Source: Chloroflexota bacterium (GTDB taxonomy: Bacteria; Chloroflexota; Anaerolineae; Anaerolineales; Villigracilaceae). Taken from it: DNA of 64,000 nucleotides. The DNA is taken from NCBI GenBank assembly GCA_021414245.1, contig JAIOOU010000003.1, positions 744,001-808,000 of the forward strand, in the 5' to 3' direction. Below, piece after piece: positions 33,232 through 41,662 of the stretch (position 1 is the stretch's first letter; every line of letters begins with the position of its first letter). The notes beneath the pieces are model-generated. The model saw only the letters and a program-made list of their open reading frames with translations. It did not search any database and had not been told where the DNA came from. The position numbers and the translations under genes are program-made.

Positions 33232-34728
33232 ATGTCCGAAAAATTAAACCAATTAAAAGAGATCCTCGGCGAAGTGACAGACTTGAATCGTGCAGCGAGT
33301 GTCCTGAGCTGGGATCAGCAAGTTAACATGCCTCCTGCGGGCGGCGAAGCCCGCGGACAACAGATGGCCACCTTGGGCAAGATTGCCCATGAAAAATCGA
33401 CCTCGCAGGAAGTGGGCAGGCTGCTCGACGACTTGAAAAACGAATTAAGTGGATCTGATTCCGATGACGCCGCCCTTGTTCGCGTAGCCACACGCCGTTA
33501 CGACAAGGACACGCGTGTCCCGGCGGAATTTGTCGCCGAACAGGCTGTGGTCACAACGGCCGCCTTTGAAGCCTGGGTGGAAGCCAAGGGCAAGTCGGAT
33601 TTCTCCATCTTTCTGCCACACCTCGAAAAGGTGGTGGGGCTGGTCAAAAAATATATTTCCTTCTTCCCGCCGGCGGACCATCCGTATGACACCCTTTTGG
33701 ATGATTACGAACCCGGCATGAAGACGGCGGATGTGCAAAAGATCTTCGACGATCTGCGCCCCCAGCAGGTCAAATTGATCAAGGCCATCAGTTCCGCCAA
33801 ACAGGTAAAAGACGAATTTCTCCATAAAAAATATAACGAGAAGAAGGTCTGGGATTTCAGCGAGGCCATCATCACCAAATTTGGTTTCGACTGGAATCGC
33901 GGCCGGCAGGATAAGACCGCGCATCCCTTTCAAACCACCTTTAGCGTCAACGATACGCGCATTACCAACCGGTTTGAGCCGGGCAGCCCGCTTGCGACCC
34001 TGTTCAGCGCCATGCACGAAGCTGGTCATGCCCTGTACGAACAGGGCAGCAATCCCGCTTATGAACGGACGCCGCTGGCAGGTGGGACGTCCCTTGCGGT
34101 GCATGAATCGCAATCCCGCATGTGGGAAAACCTGGTTGGGCGTTCGCTGCCGTTTTGGGAGCATTTCTACCCGGAACTTAAGAAGAGCTTCCCGTCACAG
34201 CTCGATGGTGTCAGCGTGAAATCCTTTTACAAGGCCATCAACAAGGTCGAACCCAGCCTGATTCGTGTGAATGCCGACGAGGCCACATACAACCTGCATA
34301 TCATGCTGCGGTTGGAACTCGAGATCGGCATGGTGGAAGGAAAGTTTGCCATCAAGGACCTGCCCGAGATTTGGGATGCGAAGATGAGGGATTACATCGG
34401 CATTACCCCGCCCAATGTCGCCACGGGAGTGCTGCAGGATGTACACTGGTCCTATGGCGCGATCGGTTATTTTTCCACCTACGCCCTGGGCAATCTGGTC
34501 TCTGCCCAGTTATGGGAAAAGATCAACGGGGATATCCACGATCTGGATGAACAGATTCGCCGCGGCAAGTTCGATGCGCTGCTGGGCTGGCTGCGCGAGA
34601 AGATCCATGTGTACGGTCACAAATACGACCCGCAAGACCTGGTCCAAAAGGTTACAGGCTCCAGGATCGACTCGGCCGCTTATGTGCGCTATTTGACCCG
34701 TAAATATAGCGATATCTATGCGTTGTAG
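33232..34728 (+). CDS. M32 family carboxypeptidase (thermostable type)
   Basis: 498 residues from ATG at 33232, with AGGAG at 33221; a TTG six bases earlier is not needed. Motif MHEAGHALYEQG (HExxH at 262-266) and later HESQSRMWEN give the metal site of M32 (Taq carboxypeptidase). It removes C-terminal residues with a broad preference, using Zn or Co, in the cytoplasm. A TATAAT at 33182-33187 may be its -10 box. A hairpin follows the stop. Confidence 0.93.
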   Translation: MSEKLNQLKEILGEVTDLNRAASVLSWDQQVNMPPAGGEARGQQMATLGKIAHEKSTSQEVGRLLDDLKNELSGSDSDDAALVRVATRRYDKDTRVPAEFVAEQAVVTTAAFEAWVEAKGKSDFSIFLPHLEKVVGLVKKYISFFPPADHPYDTLLDDYEPGMKTADVQKIFDDLRPQQVKLIKAISSAKQVKDEFLHKKYNEKKVWDFSEAIITKFGFDWNRGRQDKTAHPFQTTFSVNDTRITNRFEPGSPLATLFSAMHEAGHALYEQGSNPAYERTPLAGGTSLAVHESQSRMWENLVGRSLPFWEHFYPELKKSFPSQLDGVSVKSFYKAINKVEPSLIRVNADEATYNLHIMLRLELEIGMVEGKFAIKDLPEIWDAKMRDYIGITPPNVATGVLQDVHWSYGAIGYFSTYALGNLVSAQLWEKINGDIHDLDEQIRRGKFDALLGWLREKIHVYGHKYDPQDLVQKVTGSRIDSAAYVRYLTRKYSDIYAL

Positions 34729-34742
34729 ATCGGTTATGCAAA

Positions 34743-34771
34743 TGGGACGCCCGGCTCGAACGGGCGTCCCT
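34743..34771 (+). terminator. hairpin after the M32 gene
   Basis: gggacgcccg and cgggcgtccc form a perfect 10-base stem with a 7-base loop, then ttctgatt. It lies between the M32 stop and the next start, so it is probably the terminator, although the T tract is weak. Confidence 0.68.
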
Positions 34772-34783
34772 TCTGATTCGTCC

Positions 34784-35713
34784 ATGAAAACCCGGACAGT
34801 GCTGCTCGCTTCCCTGCTTGGACTTCTGACTGCCTGCTCCCAATCGGCAGTGTCCACCCCCGCGCCGGAGCAGACCTATTCTCTTCCCACGGTGGTTGCC
34901 TTGACCGCCCAGGCCATTCTGGCCACCACGGATGCACTCACGGCGAATGTTCCATTCACCGAGACAGCCGTTCCCACCGAGACACCAGTTCCTCCAACGG
35001 CATTGCCAAGCCCAACGCCCACCTTTGCCGCGGGATTCACCGAGCTGGCACAGATCCATGTCATCTCGCCCGGCCCCATGTCCAGTTTGACTTCCCCTTT
35101 TAATTTGCAGGTGATGTTGATCTCCGGTGAAAGCGAACTGGTTCAGGTGGACCTGCTTGGCGAGGATGGCAGGGTGCTGCAAAGAAACCTTGAAAAAGTG
35201 ACCCGCACCTATAACGGCAATTTTCGCAGTTTCCGCATGTCGTTTGAGATCCGGGCCGTTTCGGAGGCCGGCTATATCCGCATCAGCACAAAGGATAAGT
35301 CCGGCCGCATCCAGTCTCTGAACACAATGCCTGTCCTGCTGTATTCAGTGGGCAGCACGCAGATCAACCCGGTGGGCAATACGATCTATGAGCGGGTGAT
35401 GCTGCACAATATCAAGGACGGCCAGGAAGTCTTTGGTGGGATTCTCGAATTGAAGGGCAGGATCTGGCCTTTCAACGACGAACCGATGATCCTGGAGCTG
35501 TTGCTTCCGGACGGGCGTCCGATCGCTTCGCGGATCCTGCCCCTTCAAGGGACAGACACTCAGGATTTTGAAACCACGCTTCCGTACAAAGTCAGCGAGC
35601 CGACCCTGGTCCGCTTGACGATCCGCCAGGACAACCCGTTGTTGACCGTGTCGGACCCGGACTTCAAAAAGTTCGTTTATGTGTACACCACCGAGATCCT
35701 TTTAAATCCCTAG
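34784..35713 (+). CDS. lipoprotein of unknown function
   Basis: 309 residues from the ATG at 34784. The lipobox is LLTAC (Cys18). A Thr/Pro-rich linker follows to about residue 80 (TAVPTETPVPPTALPSPTPT), then two beta-sandwich-like parts: IHVISPGPMSSLTSPFNLQVM and a second from about residue 190. No enzyme motif is seen. The start lacks a clear Shine-Dalgarno and is only 13 bases from the hairpin, so expression may need a leaderless or internal start. Family not recognised. Confidence 0.62.
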   Translation: MKTRTVLLASLLGLLTACSQSAVSTPAPEQTYSLPTVVALTAQAILATTDALTANVPFTETAVPTETPVPPTALPSPTPTFAAGFTELAQIHVISPGPMSSLTSPFNLQVMLISGESELVQVDLLGEDGRVLQRNLEKVTRTYNGNFRSFRMSFEIRAVSEAGYIRISTKDKSGRIQSLNTMPVLLYSVGSTQINPVGNTIYERVMLHNIKDGQEVFGGILELKGRIWPFNDEPMILELLLPDGRPIASRILPLQGTDTQDFETTLPYKVSEPTLVRLTIRQDNPLLTVSDPDFKKFVYVYTTEILLNP

Positions 35714-35719
35714 AATTGC

Positions 35720-35747
35720 TTGCCAAAAAAAGTCGGAATGGTATAAT
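35720..35747 (+). promoter_or_regulatory. promoter of tRNA-Pro
   Basis: TTGCCA at 35720-35725 and TATAAT at 35742-35747 are spaced by 16 bases, with the tRNA starting 10 bases later. This is a good sigma-70-type fit for a stable-RNA promoter. Confidence 0.7.
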
Positions 35748-35757
35748 GCAGTCCGTC

Positions 35758-35831
35758 CGGGGTGTGGCTCAGACCGGTAGAGCGCACGGTTCGGGTCCGT
35801 GAGGTCGGAGGTTCAAATCCTCTCACCCCGA
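35758..35831 (+). tRNA. tRNA-Pro (anticodon CGG)
   Basis: 74 bases. Acceptor stem cggggtg with caccccg, D arm gctc/gagc, anticodon stem cacgg/ccgtg around loop ttcgggt (anticodon CGG at 35782-35784 in the count of the loop), and T arm ggagg/cctct with loop ttcaaat. The CCA end is not encoded. It reads the codon CCG. All four stems pair, one G-U in the T stem. Confidence 0.95.
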
Positions 35832-35843
35832 CACATTAGTTTT

Positions 35844-35877
35844 GCACCGCCTAACCCGAGGGCGGTGCTCCTTTTTT
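35844..35877 (+). terminator. terminator after tRNA-Pro
   Basis: gcaccgcc (35844-35851) pairs with ggcggtgc (35861-35868), followed by tccttttttaa. It ends the tRNA transcript before the phosphofructokinase gene. Confidence 0.9.
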
Positions 35878-35992
35878 AAGGGTCGGGTCATCCAACGAAG
35901 ACAGGCGGGAGGGTGACGTTTGTCAGCAGACACAAACCCGTCCAGATACTATAATCAAGCCGGTAAAGTGTCAAATATTTCGGAGATTCAGC

Positions 35993-37108
35993 ATGCCAGC
36001 TTATCAGAACGTTCCAATAAAAAAAATAGCCATCAGTACCGGTGGCGGCGATGCCCCGGGTTTGAATGCGGTGATCCGGGCTGCAACCATTTCAGCGATC
36101 CGGCGTGGCTGGGAAGTATATGGGGTCCGCGACGGATTTCATGGAATTCTATTGCCCGAGGAATATCCCGACGGTGGTTTCATATCACTTACGCGTGAGA
36201 AGGTCAGCGGAATTACGCATCTCGGCGGGACGATTCTGGGGACCAGTAATCGCAACAATCCGCTGAAATATCCGATGATGCGCCAGGACGGAACCATTGA
36301 GGAAGTGGACCGCACGGATGAAATTGTCCGCGGTTTTCGGTTGCATCACATCGATGCCCTGATTACCGTGGGCGGTGACGGCTCGCTCGCGATCGCCAGT
36401 GTCCTTTCCCAAAAAGGATTACGCCTGATCTCCGTTCCCAAAACCATTGACAATGACCTCGACAAGACGGAAGTCACCTTCGGTTTTGACACTGCTGTTG
36501 GATTTGCCACGGAGGCCCTGGACCGTCTGCATTCGACGGCGGCATCGCATGGCCGGGTGATGGTCGTCGAAGTGATGGGAAGATATGCAGGCTGGATTGC
36601 CCTGCACTCGGGAGTGGCAGGCTCCGCGGATGTGATTCTGATTCCGGAAAATCCCTATGATATTCACAAGGTGGTGGAGAAAATCAAGGAACGCGAAGCC
36701 CGCGGAAATAAATTCACCATTGTGGTGGTTGCGGAAGGCGCATCCCCGGTGGGCGGGGGAGTATCGGTGGTGGAGCATGAAGCGGGTCGGGCTGAACGCC
36801 TGGGGGGCGTCGGTGAAAAAGTCGCGGCCGAAATCCACGCCATCTCAGGCAAGGAAACACGGGTGGTCGTCCTTGGACATTTGCTGCGCGGGGGCTCCCC
36901 GACATCGTTTGACCGTCTGACCGCCCTGCGTTTCGGCGCTGCGGCGGTGCGGGGGCTGGAGGAAGGGCAGGGCGGTGTTATGGTCGCGCTCGACCCGCCG
37001 CACGTAAAATATGTGCCGATCGAGGATGCCATTGGGAAAATGAAAATGGTTCCCATGCATTCGGATATTGTTTTGACCGCTCTTGACCTGGGTATTTCCT
37101 TCGGCTAA
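35993..37108 (+). CDS. pfkA: 6-phosphofructokinase
   Basis: 371 residues. The glycine-rich GGGDAPGLNAVIRAA binds the donor. GGDGSLAIA has glycine where PPi enzymes have Asp, and PKTIDNDLDKTE has lysine at the other key place, the mix seen in group III enzymes. So ATP or PPi use is not decided by these motifs alone. Catalytic Asp is in TIDND. GRYAGWIAL and the late region are typical. A TATAAT at 35950 may be its -10 box but no good -35 is found. It commits fructose-6-phosphate to glycolysis, downstream of the sugar genes that follow. Confidence 0.92.
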   Translation: MPAYQNVPIKKIAISTGGGDAPGLNAVIRAATISAIRRGWEVYGVRDGFHGILLPEEYPDGGFISLTREKVSGITHLGGTILGTSNRNNPLKYPMMRQDGTIEEVDRTDEIVRGFRLHHIDALITVGGDGSLAIASVLSQKGLRLISVPKTIDNDLDKTEVTFGFDTAVGFATEALDRLHSTAASHGRVMVVEVMGRYAGWIALHSGVAGSADVILIPENPYDIHKVVEKIKEREARGNKFTIVVVAEGASPVGGGVSVVEHEAGRAERLGGVGEKVAAEIHAISGKETRVVVLGHLLRGGSPTSFDRLTALRFGAAAVRGLEEGQGGVMVALDPPHVKYVPIEDAIGKMKMVPMHSDIVLTALDLGISFG

Positions 37109-37137
37109 TTAAACGGGCAGCCCTTGCGGGCCTCCAG

Positions 37138-37190
37138 TTGACAAAACCTTTTTGTCGGCTATAATTAGTTTGTTGCTCCAACATACTAAT
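37138..37190 (+). promoter_or_regulatory. consensus promoter overlapped by a XylR-like operator
   Basis: TTGACA (37138-37143) and TATAAT (37160-37165) are a perfect consensus pair with a 16-base spacer. A palindrome follows: ATTAGTTTGTTG (37164-37175), ctc, then CAACATACTAAT (37179-37190), one mismatch between arms. The left arm matches the TTAGTTTGTT half of the Bacillus xyl operator as I remember it. The site overlaps the end of the -10 box, so a bound ROK repressor would block initiation. It ends 3 bases before the repressor ATG, implying autorepression. Confidence 0.82.
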
Positions 37191-37193
37191 TAT

Positions 37194-38426
37194 ATGGCCA
37201 AGACAACTTCGGACCAAACCTTTGTACGGGAAATAAACTTATCCAGCGTGTTGAGGCTGATCCATACCCAGTCGCCCATTTCCCGCGCACAGATCGCTGT
37301 CTTGACCGGACTGAACAAATCCACTATTTCCAGCCTTGTGGACGAGTTGCTTGCGCAGAAGCTGATCCATGAAACAGGCAGTAATTCCGGAGCCGCCGGC
37401 CGCCCGGCCACCTGGCTCGAGATCAACCCCGAAGCAGGTTTGATCATCGGCGTGGAACTTGGCGTGGATTTTATTTCCGTCGCCGTAACAGATTTGCTGG
37501 GCAATATTATCTGGCGTAAAAAGGAAGATGCAGACCCGGCCGATGGACAGGAAAAGGTGCTTGCCCAGACGCTTCGGATCGTAAAAGATGCAATGGATGT
37601 CAACAGGAAAAAAGGCGGGTATTTTTTTGGCCTTGGCCTTTCCACACCCGGGACCGTGGACCTGGATCAGGGACTTTTGATCTTTGCTCCGAACCTGCAC
37701 TGGCACGATGTGCCGTTCCGAAAAATATTCCACGAACACACCAACCTCAGGATATTCATTGAAAATGATGCCAATGCCGCCGCGATTGCCGAGCATTTAT
37801 TCGGGGCCGCGCGCCAGACGCAGAATTTTGTCTTTGTCTTTGCGGGTGTTGGCATTGGCGGCGGATTGTTCCTAAACGGCAAGCTATATCGCGGAAGAAA
37901 TGGATATGCGGGTGAGATCGGTCATTCGCCCATCATGGCCGAACCCTCGCAGACGGTTTGCCACTGTGGCAATCGCGGATGCTGGGAAACCTATGCCAAT
38001 CAATACTCCATTATTCAGCGTGTGCAGGCGCGCCTGGAAGTCAAACGGAACAGCATCATCCCCAAAATGATGGCGGAACAAAATGCGCCCCTTTCCATTC
38101 CGCTGATCAAACAGGCAGCCGACCTGGGGGACCAGGAAGCCAGGGAATCCTTTTCCGAAGCGGGTCATGCCATGGGGCAGGGATTTGCCGGCCTGATCAA
38201 TATCTTCAACCCCGAGAAAATCATCCTTGGCGGCCCGCTCAGTATTGTGGGGGAATACCTTCTGCCTGCGATTAAAGAGACGATCGCGCGTCATGCCCTG
38301 CCGGAAATTGATCAGCAGGCCGAGGTGCAGTTATCCACTTTTGGGCCTGACGCGAGTCTAATCGGAGCCATCGCCATCGTTGTGGACGATGTATTATCCA
38401 AACCCATGAATCTTGAAAGGAGGTGA
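37194..38426 (+). CDS. xylR: ROK family transcriptional repressor, XylR-like
   Basis: 410 residues from the ATG at 37194, right after the operator palindrome; a longer start at a TTG would run through the operator. The N-terminal helix-turn-helix reads NLSSVLRLIHTQSPISRAQIAVLTGLNKSTISSLVDELL. The ROK sugar-kinase-like domain has the zinc motif CHCGNRGCWE. XylR of this family binds xylose or glucose and releases the operator. Neighbouring transport and xylulokinase genes support a pentose inducer. Confidence 0.9.
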   Translation: MAKTTSDQTFVREINLSSVLRLIHTQSPISRAQIAVLTGLNKSTISSLVDELLAQKLIHETGSNSGAAGRPATWLEINPEAGLIIGVELGVDFISVAVTDLLGNIIWRKKEDADPADGQEKVLAQTLRIVKDAMDVNRKKGGYFFGLGLSTPGTVDLDQGLLIFAPNLHWHDVPFRKIFHEHTNLRIFIENDANAAAIAEHLFGAARQTQNFVFVFAGVGIGGGLFLNGKLYRGRNGYAGEIGHSPIMAEPSQTVCHCGNRGCWETYANQYSIIQRVQARLEVKRNSIIPKMMAEQNAPLSIPLIKQAADLGDQEARESFSEAGHAMGQGFAGLINIFNPEKIILGGPLSIVGEYLLPAIKETIARHALPEIDQQAEVQLSTFGPDASLIGAIAIVVDDVLSKPMNLERR

Positions 38427-38505
38427 TTACCCGCCCGCCCCGCCATTCCCATCAAAGAACTTTATGTTCGTCAACCATTCAAACATATAATTACTGGAGA
38501 GAAGA

Positions 38506-39831
38506 ATGAAAAAAAATCTACTCGCTCTTTTGAGCATATTGATGATCGCGTCCTTCGCGATCGTCGCCTGCGGTGGCGCTGCCACCGAGGCTCCCGCCAT
38601 GACCGAAGCGCCTGCAGCGACTGAAGCACCTGCTGCGACTGAAGCGCCCGCCGCGGCCGACAAGGTTGAAGTATTTTCGTGGTGGACTGGCGGCGGTGAA
38701 GCTGCTGGTCTGGCCGCCATGCAGACCGTTTTTTCTGCGGCCTATCCCAACATTGAGTTCATCAATGCTGCAGTCGCTGGCGGCGCCGGCACCAACGCGC
38801 GCGCCGTGCTTGCCACCCGCTTGCAAGCTGGTGATCCCCCGGATAGCTGGCAGGGTCATGCCGGCCAGGAACTGATCGGCACCTATGTAGCTGGCGGCCA
38901 GATCGAACCTTTGAATGATCTCTATGCGGCCGAGGGCTGGCTGGATGTCATGCCCAAGACGCTCATCCCGCTTATCTCCAATGATGGCAATATTTATTCC
39001 GTTCCGGTCAACATTCACCGCGCCAATGTACTCTGGTACAACCCCTCCGTCCTGAGCGCCAATGGCGTGGAAGTCCCCACCACCATGGATGAATGGTTTG
39101 CCGCGATGGATACCTTGAAGGCCGCCGGCGTTCAACCTCTGGCCCTTGGTGAACAATGGACCAAGATGCACCTGATGGAAACCGTTTTGCTCGGCACCCT
39201 CGGCGCTGATGCCTACAACGGTTTATGGGATGGCACCACCGACTGGGCCAGCCCCGAAGTCAAGGCCGCTTTGGACAACTATGCCAAAGTCCTGACCTAT
39301 GCCAACAGCGACTCCTCCTCCCTTTCCTGGCAGGATGCCGCCCAATTGGTGATCAACGGCGACGCCGCCTTCAACGTAATGGGCGACTGGGCCGAAGGCT
39401 ATTTCCGCGAATTGGGCAAGACCCCCAAGACCGATTACGGCTGGGCGCCCACTCCCGGCAGCAGCGGCGTGTTCCAGTTCCTGTCTGACTCCTTCGTTCT
39501 GGCCGTCGGCGCTCCCCATCCGGATGGCGCCATGGCCTGGTTGAAGATCGCCGGTTCCAAGGAAGGCCAGGAAGCGTTCAACCCTGTCAAGGGTTCGATC
39601 TGCGCCCGCACCGACTGCGACAAATCACTCTTTGGTGAATACCTGCAGTCCGCCATGGACGATTGGTCCTCCAACGTTGTGGTCGGCTCCCTTACCCATG
39701 GTGTGGTGGCCAACGACTCATGGAAGACCGAGATCGATACCGCCCTTGGCTTGTTCATCGCGGATGGTAATGTGGACGGCTTCCAGGCCGCCCTTGTTGC
39801 CGCCTGCGCCAGTTCCGGGCCCTGCAAATAA
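38506..39831 (+). CDS. CUT1 sugar ABC transporter, substrate-binding lipoprotein
   Basis: 441 residues. Lipobox AIVAC (Cys22), then four TEAPA repeats as linker. The mature part (VEVFSWWTGGGEAAGLAAMQ, then HAGQELIGTYVAGGQIEPL) resembles the glucose/galactose and MsmE-type binding proteins of CUT1 ABC systems. A TATAAT at 38486 lies close before the start. A strong terminator after the stop means this gene is probably made in excess over the permeases. The sugar is not fixed by sequence; context suggests a pentose or pentoside. Confidence 0.91.
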   Translation: MKKNLLALLSILMIASFAIVACGGAATEAPAMTEAPAATEAPAATEAPAAADKVEVFSWWTGGGEAAGLAAMQTVFSAAYPNIEFINAAVAGGAGTNARAVLATRLQAGDPPDSWQGHAGQELIGTYVAGGQIEPLNDLYAAEGWLDVMPKTLIPLISNDGNIYSVPVNIHRANVLWYNPSVLSANGVEVPTTMDEWFAAMDTLKAAGVQPLALGEQWTKMHLMETVLLGTLGADAYNGLWDGTTDWASPEVKAALDNYAKVLTYANSDSSSLSWQDAAQLVINGDAAFNVMGDWAEGYFRELGKTPKTDYGWAPTPGSSGVFQFLSDSFVLAVGAPHPDGAMAWLKIAGSKEGQEAFNPVKGSICARTDCDKSLFGEYLQSAMDDWSSNVVVGSLTHGVVANDSWKTEIDTALGLFIADGNVDGFQAALVAACASSGPCK

Positions 39832-39848
39832 GGCTTAGTGTTAGAATC

Positions 39849-39887
39849 GTTGAGGCTCCGTATATACGGAGCCTCAACCCTTTTTTA
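39849..39887 (+). terminator. strong palindromic terminator inside the transporter operon
   Basis: A perfect 30-base palindrome (15-base arms at 39849-39863 and 39864-39878) followed by cccttttttat. It lies between the binding-protein stop and the first permease. Partial read-through would give the common pattern of more binding protein than membrane parts. Confidence 0.9.
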
Positions 39888-39907
39888 TAACTGAAACGAG
39901 GCCCGCC

Positions 39908-40795
39908 ATGTTCAGAGATAAAGATCGTTTTCTAAACATCCTTCTTATCTCGCCATCCATTTTGGCTATTTTGATTTTTGTATACGCATTTATCGGCTGG
40001 TCGGTGCGCGTATCACTGAGTAAATGGAAGGGCCTGACTGCGGACTATACGTGGAATGGAATTAAGAACTATCTTGACCTTTTTGCTGATCCCCGCTTTC
40101 ATGTGGATATTCGCAATACGTTGATCTTCACGGGTGTGTTCGTATTTGGCAGTATTCTGCTTGGATTTACCCTGGCAGTCATGCTTGACCAGGGCCTGAA
40201 GGGCGAAGGCTTTTTCCGCAGCCTGTTTTTGTTCCCAATGGCGATTTCCTATATTGTCACCGGCGTGGTCTGGCGCTGGTTGATGAATCCCGCCGCGGGC
40301 TCCCGCACCAGCGGACTTAATTTGTTGTTTACCAACATGGGTCTGGACTCGCTTGTCAATAAATGGCACACCACCCCCACCTGGGGCATCGCGGCCATTG
40401 CGCTCGCAGCCATCTGGCAGATGTCTGGATATACCATGGCCCTTTATCTGGCCGGCTTGCGCGCGATCCCGGAAGACTTGAAGGAAGCCGCCAGGATCGA
40501 TGGCGCCAGCGAGGTGCAGATCTACCGTCATATCATGCTGCCCCTGCTCTCTCCAGTCACGCTCTCCGCGTTGATCATTCTTGGACACATGTCCCTCAAG
40601 GTCTTTGATTTGATCGTGGCTGTCGCCGGCAAGCAGCTGCCGCTGGATGTACCGGCCATTTATATGTGGCAGATCACATTTGACGGCCTGTTCTATGGGC
40701 GCGGCGCAGCTGTCGGCATTCTCCTGCTCATTAGTATTGCTGTCCTTATTATTCCTTATATTCGCTACACCCTCAAAACAGAGGCGGAACAATGA
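39908..40795 (+). CDS. sugar ABC transporter permease (MalF type)
   Basis: 295 residues with six membrane helices and the EAA loop EAARIDGASEVQIYRHIMLPLL near residue 195, which docks the ATPase. This is the MalF-like partner of CUT1 systems. Start is 76 bases after the binding protein, across the terminator. Stop overlaps the next permease start by four bases. The ATPase (MsmX-like) is not in the window and is likely shared. Confidence 0.93.
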   Translation: MFRDKDRFLNILLISPSILAILIFVYAFIGWSVRVSLSKWKGLTADYTWNGIKNYLDLFADPRFHVDIRNTLIFTGVFVFGSILLGFTLAVMLDQGLKGEGFFRSLFLFPMAISYIVTGVVWRWLMNPAAGSRTSGLNLLFTNMGLDSLVNKWHTTPTWGIAAIALAAIWQMSGYTMALYLAGLRAIPEDLKEAARIDGASEVQIYRHIMLPLLSPVTLSALIILGHMSLKVFDLIVAVAGKQLPLDVPAIYMWQITFDGLFYGRGAAVGILLLISIAVLIIPYIRYTLKTEAEQ

Positions 40796-41613
40796 AGACC
40801 CGATTACGCCTGGGCAAATACTGGCTTTATATCCCGCTGGTCTTTATGACCGTTTTCTATTTGCTTCCACTGTACATCATGATCATAACGGGCTTCAAGA
40901 GTTTCGCGGAAATCGACCTGAAGACGATGTGGAATCTTCCGCAGGGCATCGCCTTTGACAATTACATCGAGGCCTTTTCCAAGCTCGCACCCTCCCTGTG
41001 GAATAGTTTTGCCATGGTCATCCCGGCCGCCCTGATCTCCTCCGCGCTGGGTTCCTTGAACGGTTTCGTGCTTGCCAAGTGGAAATTCCGCGGTGCAGAC
41101 GTGGTTTTTCCCATTATCCTTTTCGGGATGTTCATTCCCTATCAAAGCATCCTTATCCCGCTGGTGCAGTTCATGAACCTGGTCGGAATCAAGGGCCTGC
41201 CGGGCCTTGCTCTTGCGCACATTATCTACGGGATTCCGATCACCACACTGACCTTCCGCAACTATTACGCCAGCCTGCCGCAGGAACTGCTTGAAGCGGC
41301 AAAGATCGATGGCGCCGATATGCTTGGAATTTACCGCTACATCCTGCTGCCGATCTCCATGCCGAGTTTTGTGGTGGTGTTGATCTGGCAGTTCACCTCC
41401 GCCTGGAACGACTTTCTCTTTGCCGTGGTGCTGACGGGCAATCGGGATTGGCCGATTACGGTTGCACTAAATAACATGGCTGGAAGCCAGATCATTTCCT
41501 GGAATGTGCAAATGGCCGGATCGCTCCTTGCTGCGCTTCCGACCCTGCTCGTTTACATATTCCTGGGTCGTTATTTCCTGCGCGGCCTCCTTGCCGGTTC
41601 TCTCAAGGGCTAG
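40792..41613 (+). CDS. sugar ABC transporter permease (MalG type)
   Basis: 273 residues, six membrane helices. EAA loop EAAKIDGADMLGIYRYILLPI near residue 165. The C-terminal end is typical (YIFLGRYFLRGLLAGSLKG). It forms the heterodimer with the preceding permease; overlap of starts and stops keeps them in equal amounts. Confidence 0.94.
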   Translation: MKTRLRLGKYWLYIPLVFMTVFYLLPLYIMIITGFKSFAEIDLKTMWNLPQGIAFDNYIEAFSKLAPSLWNSFAMVIPAALISSALGSLNGFVLAKWKFRGADVVFPIILFGMFIPYQSILIPLVQFMNLVGIKGLPGLALAHIIYGIPITTLTFRNYYASLPQELLEAAKIDGADMLGIYRYILLPISMPSFVVVLIWQFTSAWNDFLFAVVLTGNRDWPITVALNNMAGSQIISWNVQMAGSLLAALPTLLVYIFLGRYFLRGLLAGSLKG

Positions 41614-41662
41614 GGGGGGGTATTCGCGGATTTCCGGCCTGACCGGATCTGTAAGAGGCAGT

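Noticed and set aside
35920..35955. TTGTCA and TATAAT before the phosphofructokinase gene as a full promoter
   Set aside because: The spacer would be 24 bases, too long; only the -10 box is a plausible element.
38463..38491. XylR-like operator before the sugar-binding protein
   Set aside because: atgttcg and caaacat form a weak inverted pair, but the arms do not match the TTAGTTTGTTG half-site, so a second operator is not claimed.
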